Positions 18,219 through 27,226 of a stretch of 64,000 nucleotides of DNA are shown here, one piece after another. The translations under genes were made by a program, and so were the position numbers. Numbering within the stretch: the first letter of the stretch is position 1; every line of letters starts with the position of its first letter. Source of the DNA: Methanofastidiosum sp. (GTDB lineage Archaea > Methanobacteriota_B > Thermococci > Methanofastidiosales > Methanofastidiosaceae); NCBI GenBank assembly GCA_035362715.1, contig DAOSDU010000002.1:131698-195697 (forward strand). The letters run 5' to 3'. The notes beneath the pieces are model-generated. The model did no database searches. It worked only from the letters and a program-made list of their open reading frames with translations, and was not told the DNA's origin.

Positions 18219-19288
18219 TGGATTTGTACAAAGACCGTAACGCTTCAGATACACTAATAAGAAAAATATCTGAAATCTCTAAAGACTTGGGTGAAATAAA
18301 ACTGTGCCATGTTTGTGGAACGCACGAGCACGTGATTACTCATTATGGCATTAGAGCTTTGTTACCAGAAAACATTCAAGTTGTTTCTGGTCCTGGGTGT
18401 CCAGTTTGTGTAACAACACAAGGTGAAATTGAAGCCGCTGTTAAAGTTGCCGAAAAAGGGGCTATTGTAACTACGTACGGAGATATGATACGGGTACCAT
18501 CTAAACGTTCTTTGTCAGATGCAAAAGCATCTGGGCTTGACATTAGACTGGTATATAGTATTAATGATTCAATTAATCTTGCTATATCCAATCCTAATAA
18601 AAAGATTGTTCATTTTGCTATTGGATTTGAGACCACCTGTCCAACAACTGCAGTTGCAGTTCTTAATTCTCCAGATAATTTTTTTGTTTTATCGGCACAC
18701 AGGGTAGTTCCTCCTGCTATGGATTTGTTATTGAGCAGCGGGAAAATAAATCTTTCAGGATTTATAGATCCAGGGCACGTTTCTACGATAATCGGAACAA
18801 AACCATATGAGCCGATATCTAAAAAATTTCATGTGCCTCAAGTGATATGTGGATTTGAACCTAACGATGTACTTATGGGAATTTACCTCCTAGTAAAACA
18901 AATTAAAGAAAAAAGAGCTGAAGTTGAAAATGAGTATGTTCGTGGTGTAAGGACAGAAGGCAATACTAAAGCCCAAAAACTTATGGAAAAGGTATTTGAA
19001 CCCTGCGATATACGCTGGAGAGGATTTCCAGTAATACCAGAATCGGGGCTCTCTTTAAAAAGTGAGTTTTCCAACAAAGACGCATACAAGGAATTTAATA
19101 TTGAGATAGAGGATATCCCTGAAGAGAAAGGGTGCAGCTGCCCGGAAGTTTTGAGGGCAGAAAAAATCCCAAGCGAGTGCCCATTATTTGGAAATATATG
19201 TACGCCACAAAGTCCTAGAGGCCCATGCATGGTTTCTAGAGAGGGTGCTTGTTACATATCCTTTAAATATGAAAAATCTTTTAGGTGA
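18218..19288 (+). CDS. hypD: [NiFe]-hydrogenase maturation protein HypD
   Basis: 356-aa [4Fe-4S] scaffold for building the Fe(CN)2CO cofactor. Diagnostic motifs CHVCGTHEH (about residues 31-39) and GPGCPVC (about 60-66) and the C-terminal cysteine cluster are all present. GTG start overlapping hypC. No hydrogenase structural gene is in this window. Confidence 0.95.
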   Translation: MDLYKDRNASDTLIRKISEISKDLGEIKLCHVCGTHEHVITHYGIRALLPENIQVVSGPGCPVCVTTQGEIEAAVKVAEKGAIVTTYGDMIRVPSKRSLSDAKASGLDIRLVYSINDSINLAISNPNKKIVHFAIGFETTCPTTAVAVLNSPDNFFVLSAHRVVPPAMDLLLSSGKINLSGFIDPGHVSTIIGTKPYEPISKKFHVPQVICGFEPNDVLMGIYLLVKQIKEKRAEVENEYVRGVRTEGNTKAQKLMEKVFEPCDIRWRGFPVIPESGLSLKSEFSNKDAYKEFNIEIEDIPEEKGCSCPEVLRAEKIPSECPLFGNICTPQSPRGPCMVSREGACYISFKYEKSFR

Positions 19289-19292
19289 AGAT

Positions 19293-19841
19293 ATGGCAAT
19301 AAAAGAAAATCCAACTTGTTCCTTTAATAAGGAGTGTAGATATCCAAATATTGACAAAGAAAGTTTTTGCGATGAAATGTCTTCAGTGATTGGAGATGTG
19401 AGAATTGGAAAAGAGGTCTATGTCGCACCTTTTGTATCTTTAAGGGCGGACGAAGGCACCCCCATAATTATAGGGGATAAGAGTAACTTACAAGACGGCG
19501 TTATAGTCCATGCTTTGGAACATACATCTGTAGAAATTGGTAAAAAGACTTCAATAGCACATGGCACTGTAATTCACGGCCCTACAAAAATAGGAGATAA
19601 TTCTTTTGTAGGATTTAGGGCAGTAGTTCATAGCTCAGAAATTGGAAAAGAATGCTTCATAGGTCACGGTGCAATAGTTGTAGGTGTAAAAATTGGCGAT
19701 AATAAATTTGTTCCACATGGGGCCGTAATAACAGAGCAAGAAAAAGCTGACAAACTAGCAGATTCAACTAAAGATCAATTCAAGTTCAACGAAGAAGTAT
19801 TATGTGTAAACTGTGAATTCGCAAGGGGGTACAGGCGTTAA
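19293..19841 (+). CDS. Gamma-class carbonic anhydrase-like hexapeptide protein
   Basis: 182-aa left-handed beta-helix protein of the Cam/CaiE/PaaY class, interconverting CO2 and bicarbonate in family members. Hexapeptide repeats run from about residue 35 to 150. Candidate zinc histidines are in VHALEH, SIAHGTVIHG and GHGAIV. An upstream ATG at 19188 would overlap hypD by 100 bp; the ATG at 19293 follows AGGTGA directly after the hypD stop and is chosen. It has a small N-terminal Cys-containing segment (CSFNKEC) and two C-terminal cysteines. Probably co-transcribed with hypCD. Confidence 0.8.
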   Translation: MAIKENPTCSFNKECRYPNIDKESFCDEMSSVIGDVRIGKEVYVAPFVSLRADEGTPIIIGDKSNLQDGVIVHALEHTSVEIGKKTSIAHGTVIHGPTKIGDNSFVGFRAVVHSSEIGKECFIGHGAIVVGVKIGDNKFVPHGAVITEQEKADKLADSTKDQFKFNEEVLCVNCEFARGYRR

Positions 19842-21931
19842 TGGATATTTGCCAAATTTTAGGGGAAAAAGGTCTTGAAAAGGCTTTAGAATATTATTCA
19901 GAAGATGAATTAAAAAGCATAATAGAAAAACTAGAACTTGAAAAGCTATTAAAGGTCCCTGGATTTGGTAAAAAGAAAATATTACAGATCCAAAAAGAAA
20001 CATTTGAAGAGATTACTGGTAAAAAGTATGAAGAAGTTCTTTTTGGGGACGCTTGGGAGATATATGAAGAGATAGTGTCCATCCTAGTTTCATACCCTAA
20101 AACAGAGAGGTCAAGAAATAGATTCTATCTTTATATGCCTCTTAGAGATAAGGAATTGATTTTAAAGAGATTAAATTACTGTTACAAGGCAAAAAAATTT
20201 GTAGAGGGTCTAACTCAAGAAGAAATTAATAAAATATTAGGCTATTTAGATGGTATATCTGATTTGAAAATCCCCTCTCTCAAAAAATTTAGAGACAGAG
20301 TTTTAATAACAGACGACGAAGAACTATCAACGAAAACAAAATCAGAATATTATGATTCTATATATCTTACATCGCCTCATGAGGCAAGAGGGATCAGAGA
20401 TGATTATCCATTGATATTTTACTTGTATGGAAAAAATTCATCTCTTTATGACACACTCTCTGAAATATCCGATTTTTCAATCAATATCGATGATTTCTCT
20501 ATTCGAGATATAGTTCCTGAGTTATTCATTGAACGCTTCATTGATAATTCTGAAAAAATTGAACTGATACTTGATATGTATAAAGTTCTTTTTGAGATTA
20601 AAAATAGCCGGGATATAGCTGCTGACGATGGTGCAAAATTATCTGATTACGTTCAAAAACTCCAAAAAATATCGGATAGAGTGGACTCTTTTTCTAAAGG
20701 AAATTTTCCCGACGAGAGGCTAAATAAGCTAAAGGAAGCGCTAAATCTAGAGGAAATGGTTAAAACAATAGAGAAGGATATTAATGAAAGATTTTCTAAA
20801 ATAATTGAAAGCCAGGATATTGGTATCGCTGGTAAGGATATATTATCAATGCTCTCGGACATAAAACATTCTGATCCTTTGAAAGCTTTTCAGACTTATA
20901 TTCCAAAACAACTTGAGGAAGCATATAGAAAAATAGTCAAGGAATCTGTAGAAAGCCTGAACCAAAAAACAGGTTTAGATGTTTCAGGATTATTCCCTGA
21001 AGAAGTATCTTTCCCAATAGAGGCAAACAGAAATGAATTATTTGAAATCAAAGAAAATATTAGAAAAGAAATATCAAGAAGGGAATTTGAACTAAAAAAA
21101 GAAATGATGGACATCTCAGAATTATGGGATTTCTTGAATCATAGAGTTGAGGAATGTTACGACATTGATTTCTTTGTGGCTATGGGGAGATTTGCCGTTG
21201 AAAAGAATCTTCTGATGCCAAAAATATCTGAAAAAGGATTAAGTTTTAGAAATGGTAAAAATGTTTTAATTCAAAATCCCATTCCAATTAATTATAAGAT
21301 TGGGACTACAAATGATACTATGGCTGGAAATGAAAATGTTATTATATTGACAGGTGCAAACTCAGGAGGTAAGACCACTCTTTTGAAACTTGCACTTGCC
21401 ATTCAGATTCTTTTTCAGATGGGGTTCTTAGTTCCTGCTGACGATTCATATGCCTCAATCTTTGATGAAATTGGATTCTTATCAAAGCACAGAGGAGAGT
21501 CAAGAGGAGCATTTGAAACAAGTCTAAAAAGGCTTGTACCGCTTGCAATTGAAGAAAAAAAGAGATTGTTGCTTGTAGACGAACTCGAAGCTATTACAGA
21601 ACCTGGCTCTGCAGCTAGGATTATAGGGACATTCCTAAATTTTTTGAGAAATTCTAATACCTTGTGTGTTATAGTTACGCATCTTGGTGAAGATATAATC
21701 TCTTCGATTAAATCGATAGAAGGTAAATTGCCAGAAGACATGAGAGTTGACGGTATAGAAGCAAAAGGATTGGATGAGTCATTAGAGTTGATTGTTGATA
21801 GACAGCCAGTATTCTATAAAGCTGGAAAAAGTACACCTGAGCTAATTGTCGAAAGACTTTCCAAAACTACGGAAGGGAAAGAAAAAGAAATATACCAAAA
21901 GATGGTTGATATACTAAGGAAAAAACCATAA
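19841..21931 (+). CDS. MutS-family ATPase (archaeal MutS2-like)
   Basis: 696 aa. The N-terminus has a helix-hairpin-helix (LLKVPGFGKKKI, about residues 36-50). A long helical clamp-like region follows, then the MutS ATPase: Walker A TGANSGGKTT (about 504-513), the SRGAF signature near 552, Walker B LLLVDELEA near 575. The mismatch-recognition domain of classical MutS and the C-terminal Smr domain of bacterial MutS2 are not evident, so a role in recombination intermediates or branched DNA is more likely than mismatch repair. ATG overlaps the preceding stop by 1 bp. Confidence 0.8.
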   Translation: MDICQILGEKGLEKALEYYSEDELKSIIEKLELEKLLKVPGFGKKKILQIQKETFEEITGKKYEEVLFGDAWEIYEEIVSILVSYPKTERSRNRFYLYMPLRDKELILKRLNYCYKAKKFVEGLTQEEINKILGYLDGISDLKIPSLKKFRDRVLITDDEELSTKTKSEYYDSIYLTSPHEARGIRDDYPLIFYLYGKNSSLYDTLSEISDFSINIDDFSIRDIVPELFIERFIDNSEKIELILDMYKVLFEIKNSRDIAADDGAKLSDYVQKLQKISDRVDSFSKGNFPDERLNKLKEALNLEEMVKTIEKDINERFSKIIESQDIGIAGKDILSMLSDIKHSDPLKAFQTYIPKQLEEAYRKIVKESVESLNQKTGLDVSGLFPEEVSFPIEANRNELFEIKENIRKEISRREFELKKEMMDISELWDFLNHRVEECYDIDFFVAMGRFAVEKNLLMPKISEKGLSFRNGKNVLIQNPIPINYKIGTTNDTMAGNENVIILTGANSGGKTTLLKLALAIQILFQMGFLVPADDSYASIFDEIGFLSKHRGESRGAFETSLKRLVPLAIEEKKRLLLVDELEAITEPGSAARIIGTFLNFLRNSNTLCVIVTHLGEDIISSIKSIEGKLPEDMRVDGIEAKGLDESLELIVDRQPVFYKAGKSTPELIVERLSKTTEGKEKEIYQKMVDILRKKP

Positions 21932-21962
21932 AGCTTTTTAATTAATTATTTCGTGTCTTTGT

Positions 21963-22787
21963 ATGGGAGTTTATCAGCCTCAAGACTATGTTATATACAT
22001 AGGAATTCTTCTCGTTCTATTGACACTTGCATTGAAATTTCTTTTCAATAAAATAAGAATTGATAAAACCTTCATAATTGCAATTTCTCCTTATATGATA
22101 ATGGCCATAGCCATAAGAGTCTTGGCAGACGTCGGATTTTATGAAAGATCAAAACTTTGGAATATTACACCAGGGGTATACATAGTTGCGTTTGTTCTAG
22201 CATTTACTATGATATTAATTGGATTTCAACTTGAAAAGAGAAATATCCTATCTTATTGGAAACTTCCATTTGCAGTTGGAATTATGGGCACTATTTATTT
22301 TTTAGCTAATTTAATTCCTTTTTTTAACTATCCCTTGAGGATTATAGTTCCTCTTTTGATGGCGGCTGGAATCACATTGACAGTATACATAATATCACCT
22401 CTATTCTACAAATCTATTAGAGAGTTTGAAAACACAGCAATACTATTTGGGCATTTGCTGGACGGGTGCGCCACATTCATTGCTATTGATTATTATGGAT
22501 TTGGAGAAGAACACTTGTTACCTCTTTTTTTGATAAATCTCACTGGCACTGCTTTAATCATGATACCCTTAAAATTATTATTAATCCTTGTAGTAATCTA
22601 TCTACTTGATACTCTATACAAAGAAGAGAGAAAAAACTTCAAGGAAAAGGAAGTTACCATATTTAAATATAAATTTATGATTACAACATTGATGATGCAT
22701 AATTTTTACCTTTCAATAAAAGTACTGGTTTTCATACTTGGATTCGGACCAGGATTCAGAAATACATTATTGCCTTCCCTTTTTTGA
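21963..22787 (+). CDS. DUF63 family archaeal membrane protein
   Basis: 274 aa with about seven to eight hydrophobic segments. The conserved DUF63-type segment GHLLDGCATFIAIDYYGFGEEH (about 163-184, split here by its Gly/Asp/His residues) contains His/Asp residues inside the membrane region. Function is unknown. Follows the MutS-like gene and precedes egsA on the same strand. Confidence 0.75.
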   Translation: MGVYQPQDYVIYIGILLVLLTLALKFLFNKIRIDKTFIIAISPYMIMAIAIRVLADVGFYERSKLWNITPGVYIVAFVLAFTMILIGFQLEKRNILSYWKLPFAVGIMGTIYFLANLIPFFNYPLRIIVPLLMAAGITLTVYIISPLFYKSIREFENTAILFGHLLDGCATFIAIDYYGFGEEHLLPLFLINLTGTALIMIPLKLLLILVVIYLLDTLYKEERKNFKEKEVTIFKYKFMITTLMMHNFYLSIKVLVFILGFGPGFRNTLLPSLF

Positions 22788-22825
22788 TTCAAAAGACTTA
22801 TTAATAGTATAAAACACTTATTTTT

Positions 22826-23866
22826 ATGGAAAATCCTATCCATATCATCAATCTTTCAAGAATGGTTGTGATGGGCTCAGACCTCTGGAGCTCAGTTAAA
22901 ACAACAGTTGAAAAGTTAGGGTACAAAAATCCCGTTGTTCTTGATGATCCAATAACAAGAGGGATTGTCGGAAAAAAAGTATCTGATGATTTGAACTGTG
23001 ACCATTATGAAGTTAAAACTGCTTCAATGGCTGAAGTAAATTCTATTGCAGATATTCTGAAAAAAGAAAAATATGATATAGCTGTTTCAATAGGCGGGGG
23101 ATCAGTTATAGATGTTGGAAAACTGGCGTCCTTTAATATCTCTATTCCTTTTATTAGCTATCCAACAGTTGCATCTCACGATGGGATAGCTTCGTCTAGA
23201 GCATCTATTAAGGATGGTGAAAAAAAATTATCAATAGAGGCACAACCTCCTATTGCAATAATAGCCGATACTAAGATAGTGTCCCAAGCTCCATATAGAT
23301 TCCTAGCGTCTGGGTGTGCGGATTTGATATCTAATTATACAGCTGTTTTGGATTGGCAACTCGCCCATAAATTAAAAGGCGAATATTATAGTGAGCATGC
23401 AGCATCTTTATCATCAATGAGTGCCAAGGTGACGATTGACAACGCCGATGTAATAAAAGAAGGTTTGGAAGAATCTTCCAGAAAAGTCCTGAAAGGACTT
23501 ATATCTTCTGGAGTCGCTATGAGCATAGCAGGATCCTCTAGACCTGCTTCAGGTGCAGAACACGCATTTGCGCACGCACTAGATATGGTTGCGGAAAAAC
23601 CTGCAATGCACGGGGAACAGTGCGGAGTTGGTTCTATAATGACTATGTATCTACATAGAGAAGACAAGTATAAAACAATAAAGGAAGCGCTTGAAAAGAT
23701 AAAAGCCCCTACAACTGCTGAAGAACTTGGAGTCACAGATCTAGAATTAATAAAAGCACTAACAATGGCACATAAAATTAGAGATAGATATACAATACTT
23801 GGTGAGAGTGGGCTTACTGAGAGGGCAGCTACTAAACTTGCTAAAGTTACGGGGGTAATAGATTGA
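22826..23866 (+). CDS. egsA: NAD(P)-dependent sn-glycerol-1-phosphate dehydrogenase
   Basis: 346 aa. Reduces dihydroxyacetone phosphate to sn-glycerol-1-phosphate, giving archaeal lipids their stereochemistry. Nucleotide-binding GGGSVIDVGK (about 92-101) and the zinc-binding region containing SHDG, HAFAHALD and MHGEQCGVG are present. Works upstream of the GGGP synthase encoded at 42762. ATG at 22826. The last 4 bp overlap the UPF0179 gene. Confidence 0.93.
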   Translation: MENPIHIINLSRMVVMGSDLWSSVKTTVEKLGYKNPVVLDDPITRGIVGKKVSDDLNCDHYEVKTASMAEVNSIADILKKEKYDIAVSIGGGSVIDVGKLASFNISIPFISYPTVASHDGIASSRASIKDGEKKLSIEAQPPIAIIADTKIVSQAPYRFLASGCADLISNYTAVLDWQLAHKLKGEYYSEHAASLSSMSAKVTIDNADVIKEGLEESSRKVLKGLISSGVAMSIAGSSRPASGAEHAFAHALDMVAEKPAMHGEQCGVGSIMTMYLHREDKYKTIKEALEKIKAPTTAEELGVTDLELIKALTMAHKIRDRYTILGESGLTERAATKLAKVTGVID

Positions 23867-24291
23867 TTCTTACCCTCCTCCCTAAAAATCTTGCAAAACC
23901 AGGATTTTCTTTTGTAGCGGGGAAGGGGGATGATGAGTGCAAAGGATGTAGATTTTATAAAACATGTGTTGATAATCTAAAACCTGGAAGGATATATACC
24001 GTTTCTTCAGTAAGAAATATTGAGCATCCTTGCAAAATTCATGATTCAGGAGTTAAAATAGTTGAAGTAAATGAATCCCAAATTGAAGCTGCAATCCCTA
24101 AGAAATTTGCAATTGAAGGTGCAACAGGAGTATTTTCATTTTCTTGCAATGAAAGATGCCAATATCATGATTTTTGTATTCCAGATGGAATAAAGATCGG
24201 CGATAAATTTCATATTATTACAATTAAAGAGAAAATAGAATGTCCACTAAACAATAATATCGTAAGAGTAACCCTGAAAAGAAAAGATTAG
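23863..24291 (+). CDS. UPF0179 family cysteine-rich protein
   Basis: 142 aa matching the archaeal UPF0179 pattern. Cysteines are arranged in pairs (CKGCRFYKTC near residues 26-35, CNERCQYHDFC near 97-107, further single Cys near 55 and 127), suggesting a metal or Fe-S site. No biochemical role is established. TTG start at 23863 overlaps egsA's stop by 4 bp, implying coupling. Confidence 0.78.
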   Translation: MILTLLPKNLAKPGFSFVAGKGDDECKGCRFYKTCVDNLKPGRIYTVSSVRNIEHPCKIHDSGVKIVEVNESQIEAAIPKKFAIEGATGVFSFSCNERCQYHDFCIPDGIKIGDKFHIITIKEKIECPLNNNIVRVTLKRKD

Positions 24292-24398
24292 TATACAAAC
24301 CTAAATGAACTTGACTTTTCTCCCTTTAATAATATATCCAAGACTATTATTGGTATCATTACTGCTAAGGGCGTAATTGATTTAGCCTTCTTTTTCAT
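24288..24398 (-). CDS. Small ORF, 36-aa putative membrane peptide
   Basis: The ATG at 24398 is preceded on the minus strand by AAGGTGAT (a strong Shine-Dalgarno) and by a TATA element, TTTATATAC, about 35 nt upstream. The peptide starts with MKKKAKS, has a hydrophobic stretch (about residues 8-24) and ends with a basic/Ser tail, so a small membrane-associated protein is likely. Its 3' end overlaps the convergent UPF0179 gene by 4 bp. The complete set of expression signals makes it credible despite its length; function is unknown. Confidence 0.5.
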   Translation of the reverse strand: MKKKAKSITPLAVMIPIIVLDILLKGEKSSSFRFVY

Positions 24399-24763
24399 TT
24401 TTATCACCTTTAGTTATTATTGTAACTCAATAGTATATAAATCTTTCTATTTATTGTATTATAATAATTTAGAAAATATTTTTAATGATGAATATTAATA
24501 TCTATAGTCAATATGGTTGAACTTTATCTTATCTAATTAATAGGAATACTATAATCTAATCGATAGTTATTATATAATAAAATTAATACTAATAAGTAAT
24601 TTATTAATCTTGAATTTAACTGTTATTTATCATTAGTATAAGAATTAAAATTCAATATACAGGGATATTTTTAGTAGTGCTTTAAATTAAATCAATTTTT
24701 TTGAATACTGATAGTAGTAACATTTATATATATTAACGTTAGAGATAATGATGGTGAGCATCA
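24399..24763. other. Divergent promoter region, no gene seen
   Basis: 365 bp of very AT-rich DNA. It holds the minus-strand TATA of the 36-aa ORF (24434-24442) and the plus-strand TATA of the regulator gene (TTTATATATA, 24723-24732). Nothing else convincing was seen. Confidence 0.5.
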
Positions 24764-25174
24764 ATGGAAGAAAATGCCGAAGAGGCCATTATAGAGTATC
24801 TTAAAGGTGTAAAAATTGGCGCTACTCCTTCAGAGATTGCCGATAATCTTAATATGTCTAGAGCCACCGCTGTAAAATATCTTGAAATAATGAGGGCTAT
24901 AGGGCTAGTTGATTATAGACGGATAGGTATGGCAAAGGTTTACTTTGTCGCAACAAAGCTCTCATATGCACAGCATGTTCTTCTTAGAAAAACAAGAGAT
25001 TTAATTGAGTCAATAAAAACTGCTGATGAACATATACAAGTATTGGAAAAAGTTCTAGCGATTCATATTAGTATAATGCAAACTTATAATGCCGAGGATA
25101 GGGAAAAATTCATTAAACTATTCAATAATATTATTGACAAGATAAAAAAAGGGGAGAATACGGTAGGCAAATAA
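24764..25174 (+). CDS. Winged-helix transcriptional regulator
   Basis: 136 aa. The N-terminal winged helix-turn-helix (about residues 8-65; IADNLNMSRATAVKYLEIM as recognition segment) resembles archaeal ArsR/TrmB-like regulators. The C-terminal half (70-130) is helical and probably dimerises. The TATA box is 32 nt from the start and GGTGAG sits 6 nt upstream of the ATG. The long, AT-rich upstream region could hold its own operator. Target unknown. Confidence 0.75.
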   Translation: MEENAEEAIIEYLKGVKIGATPSEIADNLNMSRATAVKYLEIMRAIGLVDYRRIGMAKVYFVATKLSYAQHVLLRKTRDLIESIKTADEHIQVLEKVLAIHISIMQTYNAEDREKFIKLFNNIIDKIKKGENTVGK

Positions 25175-25249
25175 ACTTTTCTTGCAAAAAATCTGCTCCA
25201 ATTTTATTTATAACAATAAAATTTATAATCCCTTTATATTCATTCAAGC

Positions 25250-25426
25250 ATGGTGGAGTCGTTGAACTATACAAAATATGAAAAAGTAAGAATTATTGGG
25301 GCTAGAGCCCTTCAGATATCTTTAGGGGCACCTATATTACTTGAAACATCTATTCTTGACCCTATTAGAATTGCACAAGAAGAAATGAAGAAGGGAGTAA
25401 TTCCAATAACTGTTGTAAGGGATTAG
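25250..25426 (+). CDS. rpoK: DNA-directed RNA polymerase subunit K (Rpb6 homologue)
   Basis: 58-aa short gene. The sequence contains the conserved RpoK/omega core: TKYEKVRIIGARALQISLG then PILLE and DPIRIAQEEM, ending VIPITVVRD. It stabilises RNA polymerase by clamping the largest subunit. ATG at 25250; the fen gene starts 4 bp after its stop, suggesting one transcript. AT-rich TTTATAAT and TTTATATT elements lie upstream. Confidence 0.9.
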   Translation: MVESLNYTKYEKVRIIGARALQISLGAPILLETSILDPIRIAQEEMKKGVIPITVVRD

Positions 25427-25430
25427 CCTT

Positions 25431-26429
25431 ATGGGCGTAAACCTGGGTGAAATAGTCCCCAAACAAAAAATTGATATTTCGGATTTAAATGGTAAAAGTG
25501 TAGCAATTGACGCTTATAATGCACTTTACCAATTTTTAGCTATTATAAGGCAGAGGGATGGGACTCCATTAAAAAATTCAAAAGGAGAGGTAACATCTCA
25601 TCTGTCCGGTCTTTTTTATAGAACTGTTAATTTCATTGAACAAGGGATCAGGCCCATATATGTTTTTGATGGTAAGCCACCTGAATTAAAGTTCCAAACA
25701 ATTGAAAAAAGAAAAGAAGCCAAGGACGAAGCAAGAGATAAGTACATCGATGCCAAAGCCCGAGGAGATTTTAAAGAAGCAAAAAAATATTCCCAAATGA
25801 CATCTTCTTTGAAGGGAGACATGGTAACTAGTTCTAAAGAACTTTTAGATTCTATGGGTATTCCATATATTGAATCGCCATCAGAAGGTGAATCTCAGGC
25901 TGCATATGTTGTTTTGAAAGGCGATGCGGATTTATCTGCATCACAGGACTACGATTCAATACTCTTTGGGGCTCCCTCTTTAGTAAGAAATCTGACTATT
26001 TCTGGAAAAAGGAAGATTCCAGGCAAGGATTTATTTGTTGATGTTGTGCCTGAGATTATAACTAATGAAAATGTACTTAATTCGCTCAATTTTTCAAGAG
26101 AACAATTGATTCAAGTTGCCATACTCATTGGAACTGACTATAATCCTGGCGGAATAAAAGGAATTGGTCCCAAAAAAGCCATAGAAATTGTAAGAGATGG
26201 GAAATTTGGGGAATATGGAGAATTTGATCAAATAATTAATCTCTTTTTGAATCCAGATGTTTCTGATAATTATAAAATCTCCTTTCAAAAGCCAGAAAAG
26301 GAAAAAATATTAAAGATACTATGTGACAGATACGAGTTTTCAGAACTTAGAGTAGAGAAAGGAATAGAGAGAATTGAATTCTCTCTAGAAAATACTCTAA
26401 AACAAAAAACTCTCGATATGTATTTTTAA
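25431..26429 (+). CDS. fen: Flap structure-specific endonuclease 1
   Basis: 332-aa 5'-flap endonuclease of Okazaki-fragment maturation and repair. The N-terminal XPG domain begins MGVNLGEIV, with metal residues in AIDAYNALYQF and FDGKPP. The XPG-I domain has SEGESQAAY and SASQDYDSILFG, and a helix-hairpin-helix follows at GIKGIGPKKA. The C-terminus QKTLDMYF is a PCNA-interacting PIP box; PCNA is encoded at 51653. Tail overlaps the convergent HAD gene by 4 bp. Confidence 0.95.
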   Translation: MGVNLGEIVPKQKIDISDLNGKSVAIDAYNALYQFLAIIRQRDGTPLKNSKGEVTSHLSGLFYRTVNFIEQGIRPIYVFDGKPPELKFQTIEKRKEAKDEARDKYIDAKARGDFKEAKKYSQMTSSLKGDMVTSSKELLDSMGIPYIESPSEGESQAAYVVLKGDADLSASQDYDSILFGAPSLVRNLTISGKRKIPGKDLFVDVVPEIITNENVLNSLNFSREQLIQVAILIGTDYNPGGIKGIGPKKAIEIVRDGKFGEYGEFDQIINLFLNPDVSDNYKISFQKPEKEKILKILCDRYEFSELRVEKGIERIEFSLENTLKQKTLDMYF

Positions 26430-27226
26430 ATCTTAAATCTCTTTAAGATGTTTTCAATTTCTAGAGGCTCACTTATTGTGTAATCAACTATAGTTTTCAA
26501 ATCGTTTTTTCTTTTAGCTTCACTTTCTAGTATTAAGAAACTTAAATCTGCTTCTTCGAAAGCTCCTTTATCATTAATATCATCGCCTACCATTATTACT
26601 TGTTCGTAGGTCTTTTTTAGATTTGATATAATTTTTCTCTTACCTTCTGGGTCTACTTGAGGAAAAACGAAATTATCCAATATCCCAAGTCTTTTTGCAA
26701 GGGGGTATACTGAACAGGGATTGTCTCCCGTGGCAAGATAAATATCCATCCCTTCTGATTGGAGAAAGTCAAATAATTGAAAAACCCCTTCTTTTATCTT
26801 ACCTGAAGAAGCGACTATATGAGTTATTCTTTCTCTTTCGGCGTCCCCAACAACTCCACATCCAACCAAGGTACAAACATCATATTGCTTTTTTAGTTTT
26901 TTTATTGTTTCGTTAACTTCTTCGATAGTTATATCTTCTGCCCATTTGAGAATTTTTTCTTTTTCTATTGTGGCATTCGTGCCTTTAAATACTACTTCGA
27001 ATCCTATATTTAGGTCTTTAATCAAGTGCCCAAGACTTTTTTTAGAATCTTCTTGCAAAAACGTGCATCTTGGATCTGTAGTTATTGTTACAAGAAAAAG
27101 GTTTGGATTATCTTCAATTAATTCTATACAGGATTTGTGGTAAATAAATTCATTTTTTTCCAAATCCTTTGATACTCTTTTAGTATCAACAAGTGTTCCG
27201 GATTTATCAAATACTATTGCTATCAT
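26426..27226 (-). CDS. HAD-superfamily protein with P-type-ATPase-like motifs, linked to mcrC
   Basis: About 266 aa, soluble. HAD motif I is FDKSGTL (residues 5-11), resembling the DKTGT of P-type ATPases rather than the usual DxDxT. Motif II is in YLATGD; motifs III and IV are in RKIIS and VMVGDDINDKGAF (about 210-222). No membrane segment, so it is a free-standing phosphotransfer domain. Its start lies inside mcrC (ATG at 27226; another at 27235), an overlap of at least 20 bp that points to coupling with the MCR accessory gene. A role in MCR maturation is inference from context only. Confidence 0.7.
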   Translation of the reverse strand: MIAIVFDKSGTLVDTKRVSKDLEKNEFIYHKSCIELIEDNPNLFLVTITTDPRCTFLQEDSKKSLGHLIKDLNIGFEVVFKGTNATIEKEKILKWAEDITIEEVNETIKKLKKQYDVCTLVGCGVVGDAERERITHIVASSGKIKEGVFQLFDFLQSEGMDIYLATGDNPCSVYPLAKRLGILDNFVFPQVDPEGKRKIISNLKKTYEQVIMVGDDINDKGAFEEADLSFLILESEAKRKNDLKTIVDYTISEPLEIENILKRFKI

